Shown piece by piece: positions 1-7,211 of a DNA stretch of 24,926 nucleotides. The notes beneath the pieces were generated by a model that was not told the origin of the DNA, did no database searches, and was given only the letters and a program-made list of their open reading frames with translations. Position 1 is the first letter of the stretch. Each line of letters starts with the position of its first letter. The DNA is from a virus. Both the position numbers and the translations under genes were made by a program. The DNA is taken from positions 1 to 24,926 of the IMG/VR virus record IMGVR_UViG_3300013101_000088. One strand, given 5' to 3'.

Positions 1-317
1 ACGGCCGAGGTAATGTACATTACGGAACAGTTAATATTGAATTGTACGATCCTAAATCTAACATAGAAACAGAAGCAGAGATTGAAGTAAAATGGACATA
101 CGACAACGGTGATGTTGGCTTCGGTACCGGCCCAGGAAATTCGCCTTACCCAGATGGAATGTGGGAATTTGAATCTGCAACGTTTAACGAGCCTATGAGA
201 TTTAGAGGCAAGGTGTACAATAAAGGCGATCATTTCGACAGCGATGATTTCAGCCAATACCTCCAAAACGAAGAAGCACTCGAAGCACCATCGGCATCTA
301 GTCTAGAAGATTACTAA
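1..317 (+). CDS. 3' end of an unknown protein (5' truncated by window)
   Basis: The reading frame is open from the first complete codon at position 3 to a TAA at 315-317, so the gene starts outside the window. A TTG at 42 is in frame but there is no reason to prefer it as a start. About 104 residues are visible. They are acidic, with a Gly/Pro-rich turn (GTGPGNSPYPDG) and a Ser/Glu-rich tail. I recognise no domain. The stop overlaps the ATG of the next gene by one base (TAATG), which suggests translational coupling. Confidence 0.75.
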   Translation, partial: GRGNVHYGTVNIELYDPKSNIETEAEIEVKWTYDNGDVGFGTGPGNSPYPDGMWEFESATFNEPMRFRGKVYNKGDHFDSDDFSQYLQNEEALEAPSASSLEDY

Positions 318-814
318 TGAAAATATCCCATTTATTTGAAGAGGCGTTAACTATCACTCCTATGCAAATGGGGATGACTGCAATGCAAAATTCAGACGTA
401 GCACTTGTTGGAGGAATGCGCTCAGGCAACTCCCGCGCAGGATACACTCGTTTAAAATACATGATATATGATTTGCGCGGAGTTGAAGGACAACTTGATG
501 ACGCAGGGTGGGCTGAAGCTGACTCTGGTATTGTTGAATTGTTTGTTAAAGATGGATCGGGCGACCACACAGGCGCAGACATTGAAGGTTTAGTAAACAT
601 AGAACTCCATCCTAAAAAGAGAAAGTCCGGCATAGGTTCTGTTGTAATACGAGCTCTTAAAGACACAGCCGGCGAATTAAACATATACGATATCCAGCAA
701 AAGGCAGTTCCGTTCTGGCGCAAAGTAGGCGCAACGTTTTATAAAGACAGTCATTTCAAGAACGTAGCTACTAAAACCACTGGCGTCAAAACTGGTCTCT
801 TCGCCAAGATATAA
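317..814 (+). CDS. GNAT-like acetyltransferase-fold protein
   Basis: This 165-residue protein probably has an acetyl-CoA-dependent N-acyltransferase fold. The visible sign is the segment HPKKRKSGIGSVVIRAL (about residues 98-114), which matches the R/Q-x-x-G-x-G/A acetyl-CoA pyrophosphate-binding turn followed by a helix. Near the C-terminus PFWRKVGATFYKD resembles the usual final GNAT strand and helix. The N-terminal third looks unlike classical GNATs, and its substrate is unknown. The start overlaps the upstream stop by one base. The 3' end lies next to a hairpin (GCCAA/TTGGC, 803-822) that could act as a weak terminator. The GNAT call is inference from two motifs. Confidence 0.6.
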   Translation: MKISHLFEEALTITPMQMGMTAMQNSDVALVGGMRSGNSRAGYTRLKYMIYDLRGVEGQLDDAGWAEADSGIVELFVKDGSGDHTGADIEGLVNIELHPKKRKSGIGSVVIRALKDTAGELNIYDIQQKAVPFWRKVGATFYKDSHFKNVATKTTGVKTGLFAKI

Positions 815-921
815 TTTTGGCAAAATATAAAAACCTGCATTTAAACCTCCATAAGTAACACAAATATTAAAAATATCAGTGTTTACACTTTGAACAAAAA
901 ATAAAGAAAGACACAAAATTA

Positions 922-929
922 GATAAATA
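922..929 (+). promoter_or_regulatory. GATAAATA box in the gp32 leader (late-promoter-like)
   Basis: The 204 nt between 815 and 1018 hold no gene. They contain TAGATAAATAAAA, close to the T4 late promoter element TATAAATA. The same 13-mer precedes the nadM leader at 7145-7157. The position about 90 nt before the gp32 start is reasonable for a promoter, but activity is inferred only. The gp32 ribosome binding site is TTAGGAG, about 8 nt before the ATG. Confidence 0.25.
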
Positions 930-1018
930 AAAGTGTAATACGCAGAGTGTTACAAAGTTAGGCGTTGGCGAAGATCAATAGTCTATCAGATAAACATGGA
1001 AAATTAGGAGATTAAAAC

Positions 1019-2062
1019 ATGAAATCATTAGCAGAAATACGCGCGAATATTAAGGCGCAAGAAGAAGCACAATCCGGGAATTCCTTTTCCGGCGACAACT
1101 TAACATACCCACACTGGCTTATTAAAGATAATGAATCTACAAAGATTCGATTCTTGCCGGATGCAAACAACGATAATCCCTACGGATTCTATCAAGAAAA
1201 ATTAACAATCAATCTAGCGTTTCCTGGAATTAAAGGAGAAGCAGGCAGTAAAGCGATGGTAGTTAAAGTTCCTTGTATGGAACAATGGGAAGAAGTTGGT
1301 TCGTGTCCTGTACTAGCTGAGATCCGTCCTTGGTTTAAGGCTAACGACAAAGATCTTGAAGCTATCGCAAGAAAGTATTGGAAGAAGAAGTCATTCTTTA
1401 TGTCAGGTTTTGTAATTGAGAAGCCAGCAGGTTTCCAAGAAGACGAAAACGATCAACCAGAAGGTCTTATTCGACGCTTCCAGTTCACCCCACAGATTTG
1501 GGAAATAGCTAAAGCAGCGATTATGGATCCGGAGTTGGAAGATTTACCTTACGACTACGATAACGGTTTGGATTTTGTAATTACAAAGACACCAGGTAGC
1601 CCACATTCATCATATGCGACAAGTAAGTACGTTCGTAAAGAAACAGCACTTACACAAGAGCAACGTGATGCAATCGAAGAAGATGGCTTACTTGACCTGT
1701 ATTCGTTCTTACCTAAGAAGCCCGACGACGCACATTTAGCAGCAATTAAAGAAATGTTCGAAGCAAGCATCGACGGTGAGTTATACGATCCTGAGAAATG
1801 GTCGAAGTTTTATCGTCCACAAGGCATGCAAGCACCGACAACACCTAAAGCTGAAAATGGTGACAAGAGTGATGATATGGAAGAAGCAGTTAAAAAGACT
1901 GAAGCTGACGTAATCACTACAACCAAAAAAGTTGAAGATGTAGTTGAAAAGGAAGTTGAAGAAACAGCACCAGCTGAGACTACAACGACTGAAGAAAACC
2001 CAGGCAAAGCAAACGCTATGGATATCTTAGCTAAAATTCGGGCACGTCCGGAAACATCGTAA
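1019..2062 (+). CDS. 32: gp32-like single-stranded DNA-binding protein
   Basis: The protein coats ssDNA at phage replication forks and recombination intermediates and works with UvsX and UvsY encoded just downstream. The 347 residues keep the gp32 plan. There is a short basic N-terminal arm (about 1-20), the start of the OB-fold core at HWLIKDNESTKIRFLP (32-47), YWKKKSFFMSGFVIEKP and FQFTPQIWEIAKAAI in the core, and a long acidic, Thr/Glu-rich C-terminal tail (about 275-347) of the kind that recruits partners in T4. The T4 zinc site is not intact: GSCPVL (C96) stands where T4 has DSCPVC, although C86 and C96 remain. A good AGGAG precedes the ATG. An intrinsic terminator follows the stop. Confidence 0.9.
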   Translation: MKSLAEIRANIKAQEEAQSGNSFSGDNLTYPHWLIKDNESTKIRFLPDANNDNPYGFYQEKLTINLAFPGIKGEAGSKAMVVKVPCMEQWEEVGSCPVLAEIRPWFKANDKDLEAIARKYWKKKSFFMSGFVIEKPAGFQEDENDQPEGLIRRFQFTPQIWEIAKAAIMDPELEDLPYDYDNGLDFVITKTPGSPHSSYATSKYVRKETALTQEQRDAIEEDGLLDLYSFLPKKPDDAHLAAIKEMFEASIDGELYDPEKWSKFYRPQGMQAPTTPKAENGDKSDDMEEAVKKTEADVITTTKKVEDVVEKEVEETAPAETTTTEENPGKANAMDILAKIRARPETS

Positions 2063-2068
2063 AACCTA

Positions 2069-2100
2069 GAACAGCGGTCAACCGGCCGCTGTTCCTTTAA
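2069..2100 (+). terminator. Intrinsic terminator after gp32
   Basis: A perfect 9-bp stem, GAACAGCGG (2069-2077) with CCGCTGTTC (2086-2094), is closed by an 8-nt loop and followed by CTTTAACTT. It lies directly behind the gp32 stop and just before the homing endonuclease, so gp32 mRNA can end before the inserted gene. Confidence 0.75.
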
Positions 2101-2106
2101 CTTGTT

Positions 2107-2745
2107 ATGGTTTTTAAATCGTATGTTTATAAACTTACAAATAAAATTACAAAGCAATTTTATTTTGGTTCCCGGCGGAAAAATGTTAAAGAAGGTCGGC
2201 ATGCAGTAGATGATATTTGGATTCATTATTTTTCATCTTCGAAGAAGATTGCCAAGTTGATAGAACAACATGGCAAATATTCTTTTGACGTTGAGGTTGT
2301 ATTTGAGCATGTTAATTTTGATAATACGTTTTGGTATGAACAAAAATTAATAATGGATTCTAGGACAAATGAATTAAATTTGAATAGAACATATATTAAT
2401 CCCAACACTAGCAATAAAATATTACGATCTGATTTAGAAACCGATGAAGAAAAATTGCAAAGAATTAAAAAAATGCAATTGCATAAGAAAGGACGATTTA
2501 ATTCAAACGGACACCTAGGTTTAAAACATAGCAAAGAAACTAAACAGCGAATGTCTATTATTCGACAAGAAATGAAATATAGACACACAGGAGAGGATAA
2601 AAAGAAAATGTCAAAAATAGTAAAAGAACAAAGAGCTAAATTATCAATTAGCGAAAAGAAAAGAATATTCGGCCAGCACAATCTCGGTAAATCGTGGAAA
2701 GTGGTTGATGGTAAACGAGTATGGTTTAATAAGGAGGTGATGTAA
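2107..2745 (+). CDS. GIY-YIG homing endonuclease (Seg-like)
   Basis: This is a free-standing homing endonuclease of 212 residues. The GIY-YIG signature is present in diverged form as YVY (residues 6-8) and YFG (19-21), with a following Arg (R23) and the WYEQKLI stretch that normally carries the metal-binding Glu. A NUMOD3-like DNA-binding segment follows at about 138-150 (LGLKHSKETKQRMS), with further Lys-rich repeats behind it. The gene sits between gp32 and uvsX, is visibly more A+T and Lys rich than both, and starts without an obvious ribosome binding site straight after the gp32 terminator. Its last codons supply the strong ribosome binding site of uvsX. These are typical signs of a mobile intergenic gene. 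Confidence 0.85.
   Translation: MVFKSYVYKLTNKITKQFYFGSRRKNVKEGRHAVDDIWIHYFSSSKKIAKLIEQHGKYSFDVEVVFEHVNFDNTFWYEQKLIMDSRTNELNLNRTYINPNTSNKILRSDLETDEEKLQRIKKMQLHKKGRFNSNGHLGLKHSKETKQRMSIIRQEMKYRHTGEDKKKMSKIVKEQRAKLSISEKKRIFGQHNLGKSWKVVDGKRVWFNKEVM
2731..2740 (+). promoter_or_regulatory. Strong ribosome binding site of uvsX inside the endonuclease gene
   Basis: AAGGAGGTGA is a near-perfect anti-16S match ending 4 nt before the uvsX ATG. It encodes the last residues of the homing endonuclease, whose TAA overlaps the uvsX ATG (TAATG). Removing the insert without keeping these bases would cost uvsX its translation signal. Confidence 0.8.
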
Positions 2746-3821
2746 TGACAAAGCCCTTCGACGCAAGCAAATTTCGACGTAAAGTTACAAAATCAATAAA
2801 AGGCCTTAGTGTAGGTTATAACGATCCTACAGATTGGGTAAGCACTGGAAATTATGCACTGAACTATTTAATCAGCGCAGACTTTTATAAGGGCATTCCA
2901 ATGGGCAAGGTTACAGTTTTCGCAGGTGAGTCCGGATCAGGTAAATCTTATTTTGCTGCGGGCAACATTGCTAAGGCTGCACAAGAAGCAGGCATTTACG
3001 TAATTTTAATCGATTCAGAAAATGCCCTAGACGAAAAATGGCTACAAGCTTTAGGCGTTGAAACAACTGAAGACAAACTATTGAAATTAAACATGAGTAT
3101 GATTGATGACGTTGCAAAAACGATTTATGAGTTCATGGATGATTATAAAAAGCTCGAAGAAGAAGAACGACCTAAGGTTATGTTCATACTAGATAGTTTA
3201 GGTATGATGATGACTCCAACGGACGTTAACCAATTTGAGAAGGGCGATCTTAAAGGCGACTTAGGTCGTAAGCCGAAAGCCTTAACAGCATTAGTTCGTA
3301 ACTCAGTTAACATGTTTGGCTCGCACAATATAGGAATGGTGTGCACCAACCATACATATGCATCACAGGATATGTTTGATCCTGATGACAAAATTAGTGG
3401 CGGGCAAGGATTTATTTACGCGTCATCAATTGTCGTAGCAATGCGCAAATTAAAACTAAAAGAAGATGCCGAAGGAAACAAAGTGTCTGACGTTAGGGGA
3501 ATCCGCGCAGCATGTAAGGTTGTGAAAACACGTTACTCGAAACCTTTCGAGGGCGTTCACGTTAAGATACCGTACGAAGAAGGAATGAATCCATATAGCG
3601 GATTGTTTGATCTATTGGAGAAAAGAAAGATCGTAACTAATCCAAAAGGCAACAGCTGGATTTATAACGATGCTGAAGGAGCCGAGCACAAATACTTCAA
3701 GAAGGGTTTTGAGCAAAATAAAAATGGCGTACTTGATCATATTATGAAAGATGTGATGGATAGCGGTATAAATATTGCTGACATGAATGTTGAAGAAGTT
3801 GAAGAGCCGGAGGAAGCGTAA
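2745..3821 (+). CDS. uvsX: UvsX-like RecA-family recombinase
   Basis: This ATP-dependent strand-exchange protein drives recombination-dependent replication and repair in T4-type phages. The RecA core is clear in the 358 residues. Walker A is GESGSGKS (61-68), the acidic IDSENALD follows at about 89-96, and Walker B is VMFILDS (145-151). The DNA-loop region with NMFGSHNIGMVCTNHTY and the GGQGFIYASS stretch come after it. The C-terminus is acidic (VEEVEEPEEA), like the regulatory tails of RecA proteins. Length is slightly below T4 UvsX (about 390). The gene is coupled to the upstream endonuclease by TAATG and to the next gene by GCGTAATG. Confidence 0.92.
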   Translation: MTKPFDASKFRRKVTKSIKGLSVGYNDPTDWVSTGNYALNYLISADFYKGIPMGKVTVFAGESGSGKSYFAAGNIAKAAQEAGIYVILIDSENALDEKWLQALGVETTEDKLLKLNMSMIDDVAKTIYEFMDDYKKLEEEERPKVMFILDSLGMMMTPTDVNQFEKGDLKGDLGRKPKALTALVRNSVNMFGSHNIGMVCTNHTYASQDMFDPDDKISGGQGFIYASSIVVAMRKLKLKEDAEGNKVSDVRGIRAACKVVKTRYSKPFEGVHVKIPYEEGMNPYSGLFDLLEKRKIVTNPKGNSWIYNDAEGAEHKYFKKGFEQNKNGVLDHIMKDVMDSGINIADMNVEEVEEPEEA

Positions 3822-4045
3822 TGGACGAAATAGAAAATATATCTGAAATTTGGAACGTGTTGAAAACATACATTCCAGAGAAGGAACGACAGATAGCTGC
3901 CGACCATTTAATTCCTTTGATTGTCGATATGGATTTCCCAGATCACGAATTCCAAAAGTTTATTAAATCCGATTCGTTTTTGGAAAGCGCAGCAAGCGAA
4001 TACCTAGACGAAGAAGAAGAATACGACGAGGAAGATTGGGGCTAG
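3821..4045 (+). CDS. Small acidic protein between uvsX and uvsY
   Basis: A 74-residue protein whose ATG overlaps the uvsX stop. It is strongly acidic, ending in EEEEYDEEDWG, with a hydrophobic helix-like stretch (ADHLIPLIVDMDF). I see no known domain. Its place inside the uvsX-uvsY operon suggests a role in the same recombination process, but this is context only. Confidence 0.75.
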   Translation: MDEIENISEIWNVLKTYIPEKERQIAADHLIPLIVDMDFPDHEFQKFIKSDSFLESAASEYLDEEEEYDEEDWG

Positions 4046-4046
4046 T

Positions 4047-4502
4047 ATGTGGTACAACAAAGTAACCGCAGACGTTTCCAATTTGCCAGATTTTCTTAAT
4101 CATTATGATAAGCAATTGGAAATAGCTAGGACAGAGTGCAAAATAAGAGGCAATCTTGAAAAACAGATTGCCGCTTTGCCTGGCATTACAGAATGGCGTT
4201 TTAATCAGCTACAAGAAATTGAAGCTGTTTTAGAATACATGGAGATAGAGCTTAGACGTATTCGTCGCAAGTGGTTTAAAAAATATCTCGAAGGATACAA
4301 CAAAGCTCTTACAAGCCGAGACGCTGAAAAATTCGCAGACGGTGAGGAAGAAGTTATTAATTGGGAAATGTTGATGAACGAAGTTGCGCTATTGCGTAAC
4401 CGTTACCTAGGCATTTTAAAAGCGATCGAGTCAAAGAACTTTATGCTAGGACACATTACTAGATTACGTTCTGCCGGACTTGAAGACGTTACTCTTTCTT
4501 AG
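4047..4502 (+). CDS. uvsY: UvsY-like recombination mediator
   Basis: UvsY loads UvsX onto gp32-coated ssDNA. This 151-residue protein has the right size (T4 UvsY is 137), is largely helical and is rich in charged residues. It ends with LLRNRYLGILKAIESKNFMLGHITRLRSAG, which resembles the conserved UvsY C-terminal pattern of an AI(K/E)S(R/K)xF segment followed by HIxxxR. Position two genes after uvsX supports the call. The start is the ATG one base after the upstream stop (TAGTATG). About 175 nt without a gene follow. Confidence 0.7.
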   Translation: MWYNKVTADVSNLPDFLNHYDKQLEIARTECKIRGNLEKQIAALPGITEWRFNQLQEIEAVLEYMEIELRRIRRKWFKKYLEGYNKALTSRDAEKFADGEEEVINWEMLMNEVALLRNRYLGILKAIESKNFMLGHITRLRSAGLEDVTLS

Positions 4503-4585
4503 ACACATCATTATACACCCTGTTAATTTGCAGGCCCGCAGCTACAAGATTTGGCATATATCTGCTTCAAAATTTAACCAAAACC

Positions 4586-4601
4586 TTAGATAATTATCTA
4601 A
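4586..4601 (+). repeat. 16-bp perfect palindrome before a promoter
   Basis: TTAGATAATTATCTAA is a perfect palindrome about 20 nt upstream of the -35 element at 4620. It could be an operator for the following transcription unit or simply an A+T-rich hairpin. Nothing else gene-like lies in 4503-4678. Confidence 0.4.
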
Positions 4602-4619
4602 AATAGGCACGGAAAGTTG

Positions 4620-4648
4620 TTGTAATTAACCTTGGTAGCCTGTATAAT
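4620..4648 (+). promoter_or_regulatory. Sigma-70-type promoter of the 4679 operon
   Basis: TTGTAA (4620-4625), a 17-nt spacer and TATAAT (4643-4648). The downstream sequence TATAATACACGTAT plus a TTAAACAA-ACAGG leader is almost identical to the promoter at 23741-23769, so the two transcription units are probably controlled together. Confidence 0.75.
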
Positions 4649-4678
4649 ACACGTATAAGTTAAACAAACAGGACACAT

Positions 4679-4924
4679 ATGCGCAGTTTATACATGACAG
4701 GTTTTGAGTATCATGACAACTACGTGGATCACACAGTTTGTGAGTTCACTCCCGAAGAGTTGAAGGAGTGGATGGATGACGATAGCTCTTATGGGCAGGG
4801 ATATGCATATTACTACGAGGTAGTCGGCCCTGTCCAACAGTACGTGGCCCCGGTGAATATCGATTACACTACTCCCGAGACCAGCCCGTTTGCCGGCCTC
4901 CGAGATTTGCTGGAGGCAGCGTAA
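4679..4924 (+). CDS. Unknown 81-residue acidic protein
   Basis: This is the first gene behind the promoter at 4620-4648. The ATG follows an ACAGGACACAT leader, where AGG is the likely ribosome binding site. The protein is acidic and Tyr-rich (GQGYAYYYEVVGPVQQY) and has no domain I know. The stop overlaps the next start (GCGTAATG), so the two genes are coupled. Confidence 0.75.
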   Translation: MRSLYMTGFEYHDNYVDHTVCEFTPEELKEWMDDDSSYGQGYAYYYEVVGPVQQYVAPVNIDYTTPETSPFAGLRDLLEAA

Positions 4925-5169
4925 TGAAAACACGCAAATACAAACATCCAGCATTGCAAAAAGTATATGATCTCTTTCGCGAAGATGCCACGGCACAACG
5001 TATACGTTCTATTGCAGCCAACGAAATTTATCCGGGAACTGCATTGCAATCTGCTTACCAACGTGGAGTGAATGGCATTGTTCAAAAGTATGTTCAGACA
5101 TCACTGCAATCAGCTGCATACGCAGCAGGCGTTGATAACCGCACAGAACTTTGGGCAAACTTTGTATAA
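4924..5169 (+). CDS. Unknown 81-residue basic protein
   Basis: A small basic protein starting MKTRKYKHPALQKVYDLF with an Ala/Gln-rich helical second half (SLQSAAYAAGV). Its start overlaps the previous stop by one base. I recognise no family. The last codons overlap a TATAAATA box at 5165-5172 that may serve the next gene. Confidence 0.7.
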   Translation: MKTRKYKHPALQKVYDLFREDATAQRIRSIAANEIYPGTALQSAYQRGVNGIVQKYVQTSLQSAAYAAGVDNRTELWANFV

Positions 5170-5172
5170 ATA
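5165..5172 (+). promoter_or_regulatory. TATAAATA (T4-type late promoter motif)
   Basis: An exact match to the T4 late promoter consensus recognised by the gp55 sigma factor. It lies at the end of one gene, 5 nt before the ATG of the membrane protein at 5178. Function is inferred; A+T-rich octamers also arise by chance. Confidence 0.35.
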
Positions 5173-5177
5173 TTAAT

Positions 5178-5330
5178 ATGGTAGACAGAGCAGTAATTTG
5201 GGCTATAGTATTAGGAATGACATATTTCATTATGTCAGTCGCAGTGACGGTCGAAGATGCAGCACTGAGAGGATTTGTTGTTGCAGCGATCTTCCTTTTT
5301 ATGACTACCGCATTATCTAAACCACAGTAG
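5178..5330 (+). CDS. Small two-helix membrane protein (50 residues)
   Basis: A short frame from ATG 5178 to TAG 5328-5330. It encodes two hydrophobic segments, AVIWAIVLGMTYFIMSVAV and GFVVAAIFLFMTTAL, joined by a short acidic turn (VEDAALR), which is the pattern of a helical hairpin in the inner membrane. It sits tightly between flanking genes (8 nt to the next ATG). No function can be given. Confidence 0.65.
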   Translation: MVDRAVIWAIVLGMTYFIMSVAVTVEDAALRGFVVAAIFLFMTTALSKPQ

Positions 5331-5337
5331 GTTACTA

Positions 5338-5634
5338 ATGACCACTATTCGAATCACCCTATCCGGGCCTAGCGGAAATTCTTTTCGCATACTTAAAATC
5401 GCAGAAGAACTAGGTCAGCAAATGGGAATGGAGGATGAGGAAATAAAACTCATCCAAGCAGAAATGAAAGGAATCGTTTGGGTCGCCTTAGGTGGCAACC
5501 AAACAGGTTATGATCATTTGTTGGAAGTGTTCAAAAAGCATTTCCCTTTTGTTGAACTGTATTCAACAATAAAATTACCAATCAACCCGGACTTGTATAC
5601 TTACGACCCAACACCGGCAATACGAGAATTATGA
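5338..5634 (+). CDS. Unknown 98-residue protein
   Basis: The frame starts at ATG 5338 after GTTACTA and ends four bases inside the next gene (TTATGA). The N-terminus MTTIRITLSGPSGNSFRIL followed by an acidic helix and a GGNQTGYDHLL loop suggests a small alpha/beta protein. I do not recognise it. Confidence 0.7.
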   Translation: MTTIRITLSGPSGNSFRILKIAEELGQQMGMEDEEIKLIQAEMKGIVWVALGGNQTGYDHLLEVFKKHFPFVELYSTIKLPINPDLYTYDPTPAIREL

Positions 5635-6035
5635 AAGCGTACGACGACAACACTAGAATTTTATATCTTATCCGCGGCCTCCCGGGCGCAGGAAAATCCA
5701 CCTTTGCAAATTACATCTGCGACAAAGTAGTCTCCGCGGATGATTATTTTACTGATAGCGAAGGCAAGTATCATTTTAACGAAGCGCAAGCACACATCGC
5801 CCATCGTTATTGCACTAAGAAAACTCGTACCATTATGGAACACGGGCAAGATGTTGCAGTGGCAAACGTTTTTGTTAAAGGTCAGGATATGCGTCCTTAC
5901 CGTAAATTGGCTGTAGAATTTGATTACAAGGTTATTGTCATTGTTGTGGAAAATCGCCACAAGGGCAAGTCTATCCACAATGTCCCGAAGGAAAAGATGA
6001 AATCAATGCGGGCAAACTTTAAGGTGATGTTATGA
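5631..6035 (+). CDS. P-loop kinase-like ATPase (AAA_33 / N4BP2-type)
   Basis: A small P-loop NTPase of the AAA_33 group, which includes polynucleotide and nucleotide kinases. Walker A is GLPGAGKST (residues 16-24), followed by VVSADDYF (about 33-40), the usual acceptor-side acidic motif. An RYCTKKTRTIMEHGQDVAVANVF stretch corresponds to the strand holding the Walker B region. The C-terminal NVPKEKMKSMRANF matches the family's closing helix. The phosphate acceptor is unknown; RNA or DNA end repair is possible. The gene overlaps both neighbours by 4 nt. Confidence 0.8.
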   Translation: MKAYDDNTRILYLIRGLPGAGKSTFANYICDKVVSADDYFTDSEGKYHFNEAQAHIAHRYCTKKTRTIMEHGQDVAVANVFVKGQDMRPYRKLAVEFDYKVIVIVVENRHKGKSIHNVPKEKMKSMRANFKVML

Positions 6036-6217
6036 GTACTAGTTTAGTTTTATTTTATGTTTGGATTGCTGTATCTTGTTTTCTGATAGTAGGCGGAGTC
6101 ATAGCAATGATAATTGATAAGAGCGCAGGCGACGGAATGGCAGTAGGAGGATTCGTTAGTCTGGTTGTCGTATCCTTCGTCGCGCTTGCATTCGATCTCG
6201 TCCAAACAGCAAGTTAA
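6032..6217 (+). CDS. Small membrane protein, two TM segments
   Basis: 61 residues with two clear hydrophobic helices, LVLFYVWIAVSCFLIVGGVIAMII and AVGGFVSLVVVSFVALAF, separated by a short charged loop (DKSAGDG). It overlaps the kinase gene by 4 nt and the next gene by 1 nt, so it is expressed within this operon. No known family is recognised. Confidence 0.75.
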   Translation: MSTSLVLFYVWIAVSCFLIVGGVIAMIIDKSAGDGMAVGGFVSLVVVSFVALAFDLVQTAS

Positions 6218-6537
6218 TGAAATCCCCCTCCGGGAAGGTTACGTGGATTTGTCCGTGCTGTAGTTCCGAGGATATCGAAAAAGAGCATATTCCATTATCC
6301 TGGGCAGCACTTCTTCATGAGGATGACATCCGGTATGAAAACAGCTGGTACCAAACTGCCAATTACGGACATTGCATTAAATGTGATTCTTGGTTCCCTT
6401 GGACAGGCAGGACAAAAATTTCCAGTAAGAATATGCACAGCACCACTTTTACAACAGTTACGGATCATCCAGATAAGGATTGGTTTTATACTAAGGAGGA
6501 CTGGGAGAAATCTGGCCCGCGGTGGCGAAATTTTTAA
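6217..6537 (+). CDS. Zinc-ribbon-like protein
   Basis: This 106-residue protein carries CPCC at about residues 12-15 and CIKC at about 53-56, two knuckles that could bind one zinc ion. The rest is Trp/His-rich with no enzymatic motif. It could be a nucleic-acid-binding or adaptor protein. The start overlaps the previous stop (TTAATG). A new promoter follows its stop. Confidence 0.75.
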   Translation: MKSPSGKVTWICPCCSSEDIEKEHIPLSWAALLHEDDIRYENSWYQTANYGHCIKCDSWFPWTGRTKISSKNMHSTTFTTVTDHPDKDWFYTKEDWEKSGPRWRNF

Positions 6538-6547
6538 ACCAAATTAG

Positions 6548-6575
6548 TTGCTCCAGCTTGCATTTACTGTATACT
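6548..6575 (+). promoter_or_regulatory. Promoter with -10 only 6 nt before an ATG
   Basis: TTGCTC (6548-6553), a 16-nt spacer and TATACT (6570-6575). The first in-frame ATG is at 6582, so the transcript would begin at or within a base or two of the start codon. The same layout is seen at 14302 and 17297. Confidence 0.55.
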
Positions 6576-6581
6576 GACAAT

Positions 6582-6680
6582 ATGACTGACAAAATAATTA
6601 AACAAGATTGGAAGTACCGAGGCATCGAATTGCCAGGGAAGTTTCGCAACATCGGCCACGCAATGGATATGAAATATTAA
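6582..6680 (+). CDS. Possible leaderless 32-residue peptide
   Basis: A short frame from ATG 6582 to TAA 6678-6680. The peptide is basic (begins MTDKIIKQDWKYRG) and its stop overlaps the next ATG (TAATG), as in most real gene junctions here. The promoter -10 lies 6 nt upstream, so there is no ribosome binding site and translation would be leaderless. It may serve to couple translation into the next gene rather than to make a working product. Confidence 0.45.
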   Translation: MTDKIIKQDWKYRGIELPGKFRNIGHAMDMKY

Positions 6681-7147
6681 TGGCTTGGAAGCAAACAATA
6701 TTCTTATATGCAAAAGTCGCTAATGCTCTGGATGCTCAATTCCGATCAGAAATAATACACGACGGTCCCTTTGAATATGCTAAGACATTTTTACTGATTC
6801 AGACAGACTGGAACGAAGTTGAAAAGATTGTTATTGAGGATTTGGATCCTCCCCTTCTCGGCGCCATTGTATCGATGTACGTGGTTGTGAATAGCAAAGC
6901 GGGCGTTGAATTCCGGCCGTTTGCGTTTTATGATTCGGTGTACGACGAATTCGGATTCATGACCGCAGACCAAGCAGCCGTTAAATTGATGTTAGAAAGA
7001 ACTGCATTACTAGGAGAATCCTCACCCGATGCAAGACACGGGTATGATTATGTTAAGGCAATAGAAGCATTACGTGGATTGCGCGAGATGCGAGAATTGC
7101 GCGAGATGTACACTGAACAAGAATTAGCAGTCTCTGCAACAGACTAG
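6680..7147 (+). CDS. Unknown 155-residue protein
   Basis: I place the start at ATG 6680 (MAWKQTIFLYAKVANAL), which overlaps the upstream stop as TAATG. A longer version from a TTG at 6608 would bury the small frame at 6582 and has no support. The protein looks alpha/beta in its first half and ends in a charged helix with a short tandem repeat (LREMRELREMY). No domain is recognised. Confidence 0.7.
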   Translation: MAWKQTIFLYAKVANALDAQFRSEIIHDGPFEYAKTFLLIQTDWNEVEKIVIEDLDPPLLGAIVSMYVVVNSKAGVEFRPFAFYDSVYDEFGFMTADQAAVKLMLERTALLGESSPDARHGYDYVKAIEALRGLREMRELREMYTEQELAVSATD

Positions 7148-7156
7148 ATAAATAAA

Positions 7157-7211
7157 ATTATAACAGAGGGGTTCTGTTATAATCATACAACATATATAGG
7201 GAGACTATACT
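7157..7211 (+). promoter_or_regulatory. nadM leader: GGGGT-loop hairpin plus shared AGGGAGA ribosome binding site block
   Basis: A perfect 11-bp hairpin, ATTATAACAGA (7157-7167) with TCTGTTATAAT (7173-7183), has the loop GGGGT. It is followed by ACATATATAGGGAGACTATA and the ATG. The same block and a hairpin with the same GGGGT loop but a different stem precede nadV (9122-9173). TATAAT lies in the 3' arm (7178-7183) and could also be a -10 box. I read the pair as a shared RNA or operator element controlling both NAD genes. Confidence 0.6.

Noticed and set aside
10-23. The 14-bp palindrome GTAATGTACATTAC
   Set aside because: It lies inside a coding frame, and a single palindrome of this length without context is not enough to call an operator.
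6317-6547. A 76-codon frame overlapping the zinc-ribbon gene
   Set aside because: It is fully shadowed by 6217-6537, which has two CxxC motifs and coupled ends.
7190-7205. A T7-type promoter, because TATAGGGAGA occurs in the nad leaders
   Set aside because: Only the downstream part resembles a T7 promoter; the upstream recognition half is absent, and the purine run sits where a ribosome binding site belongs.
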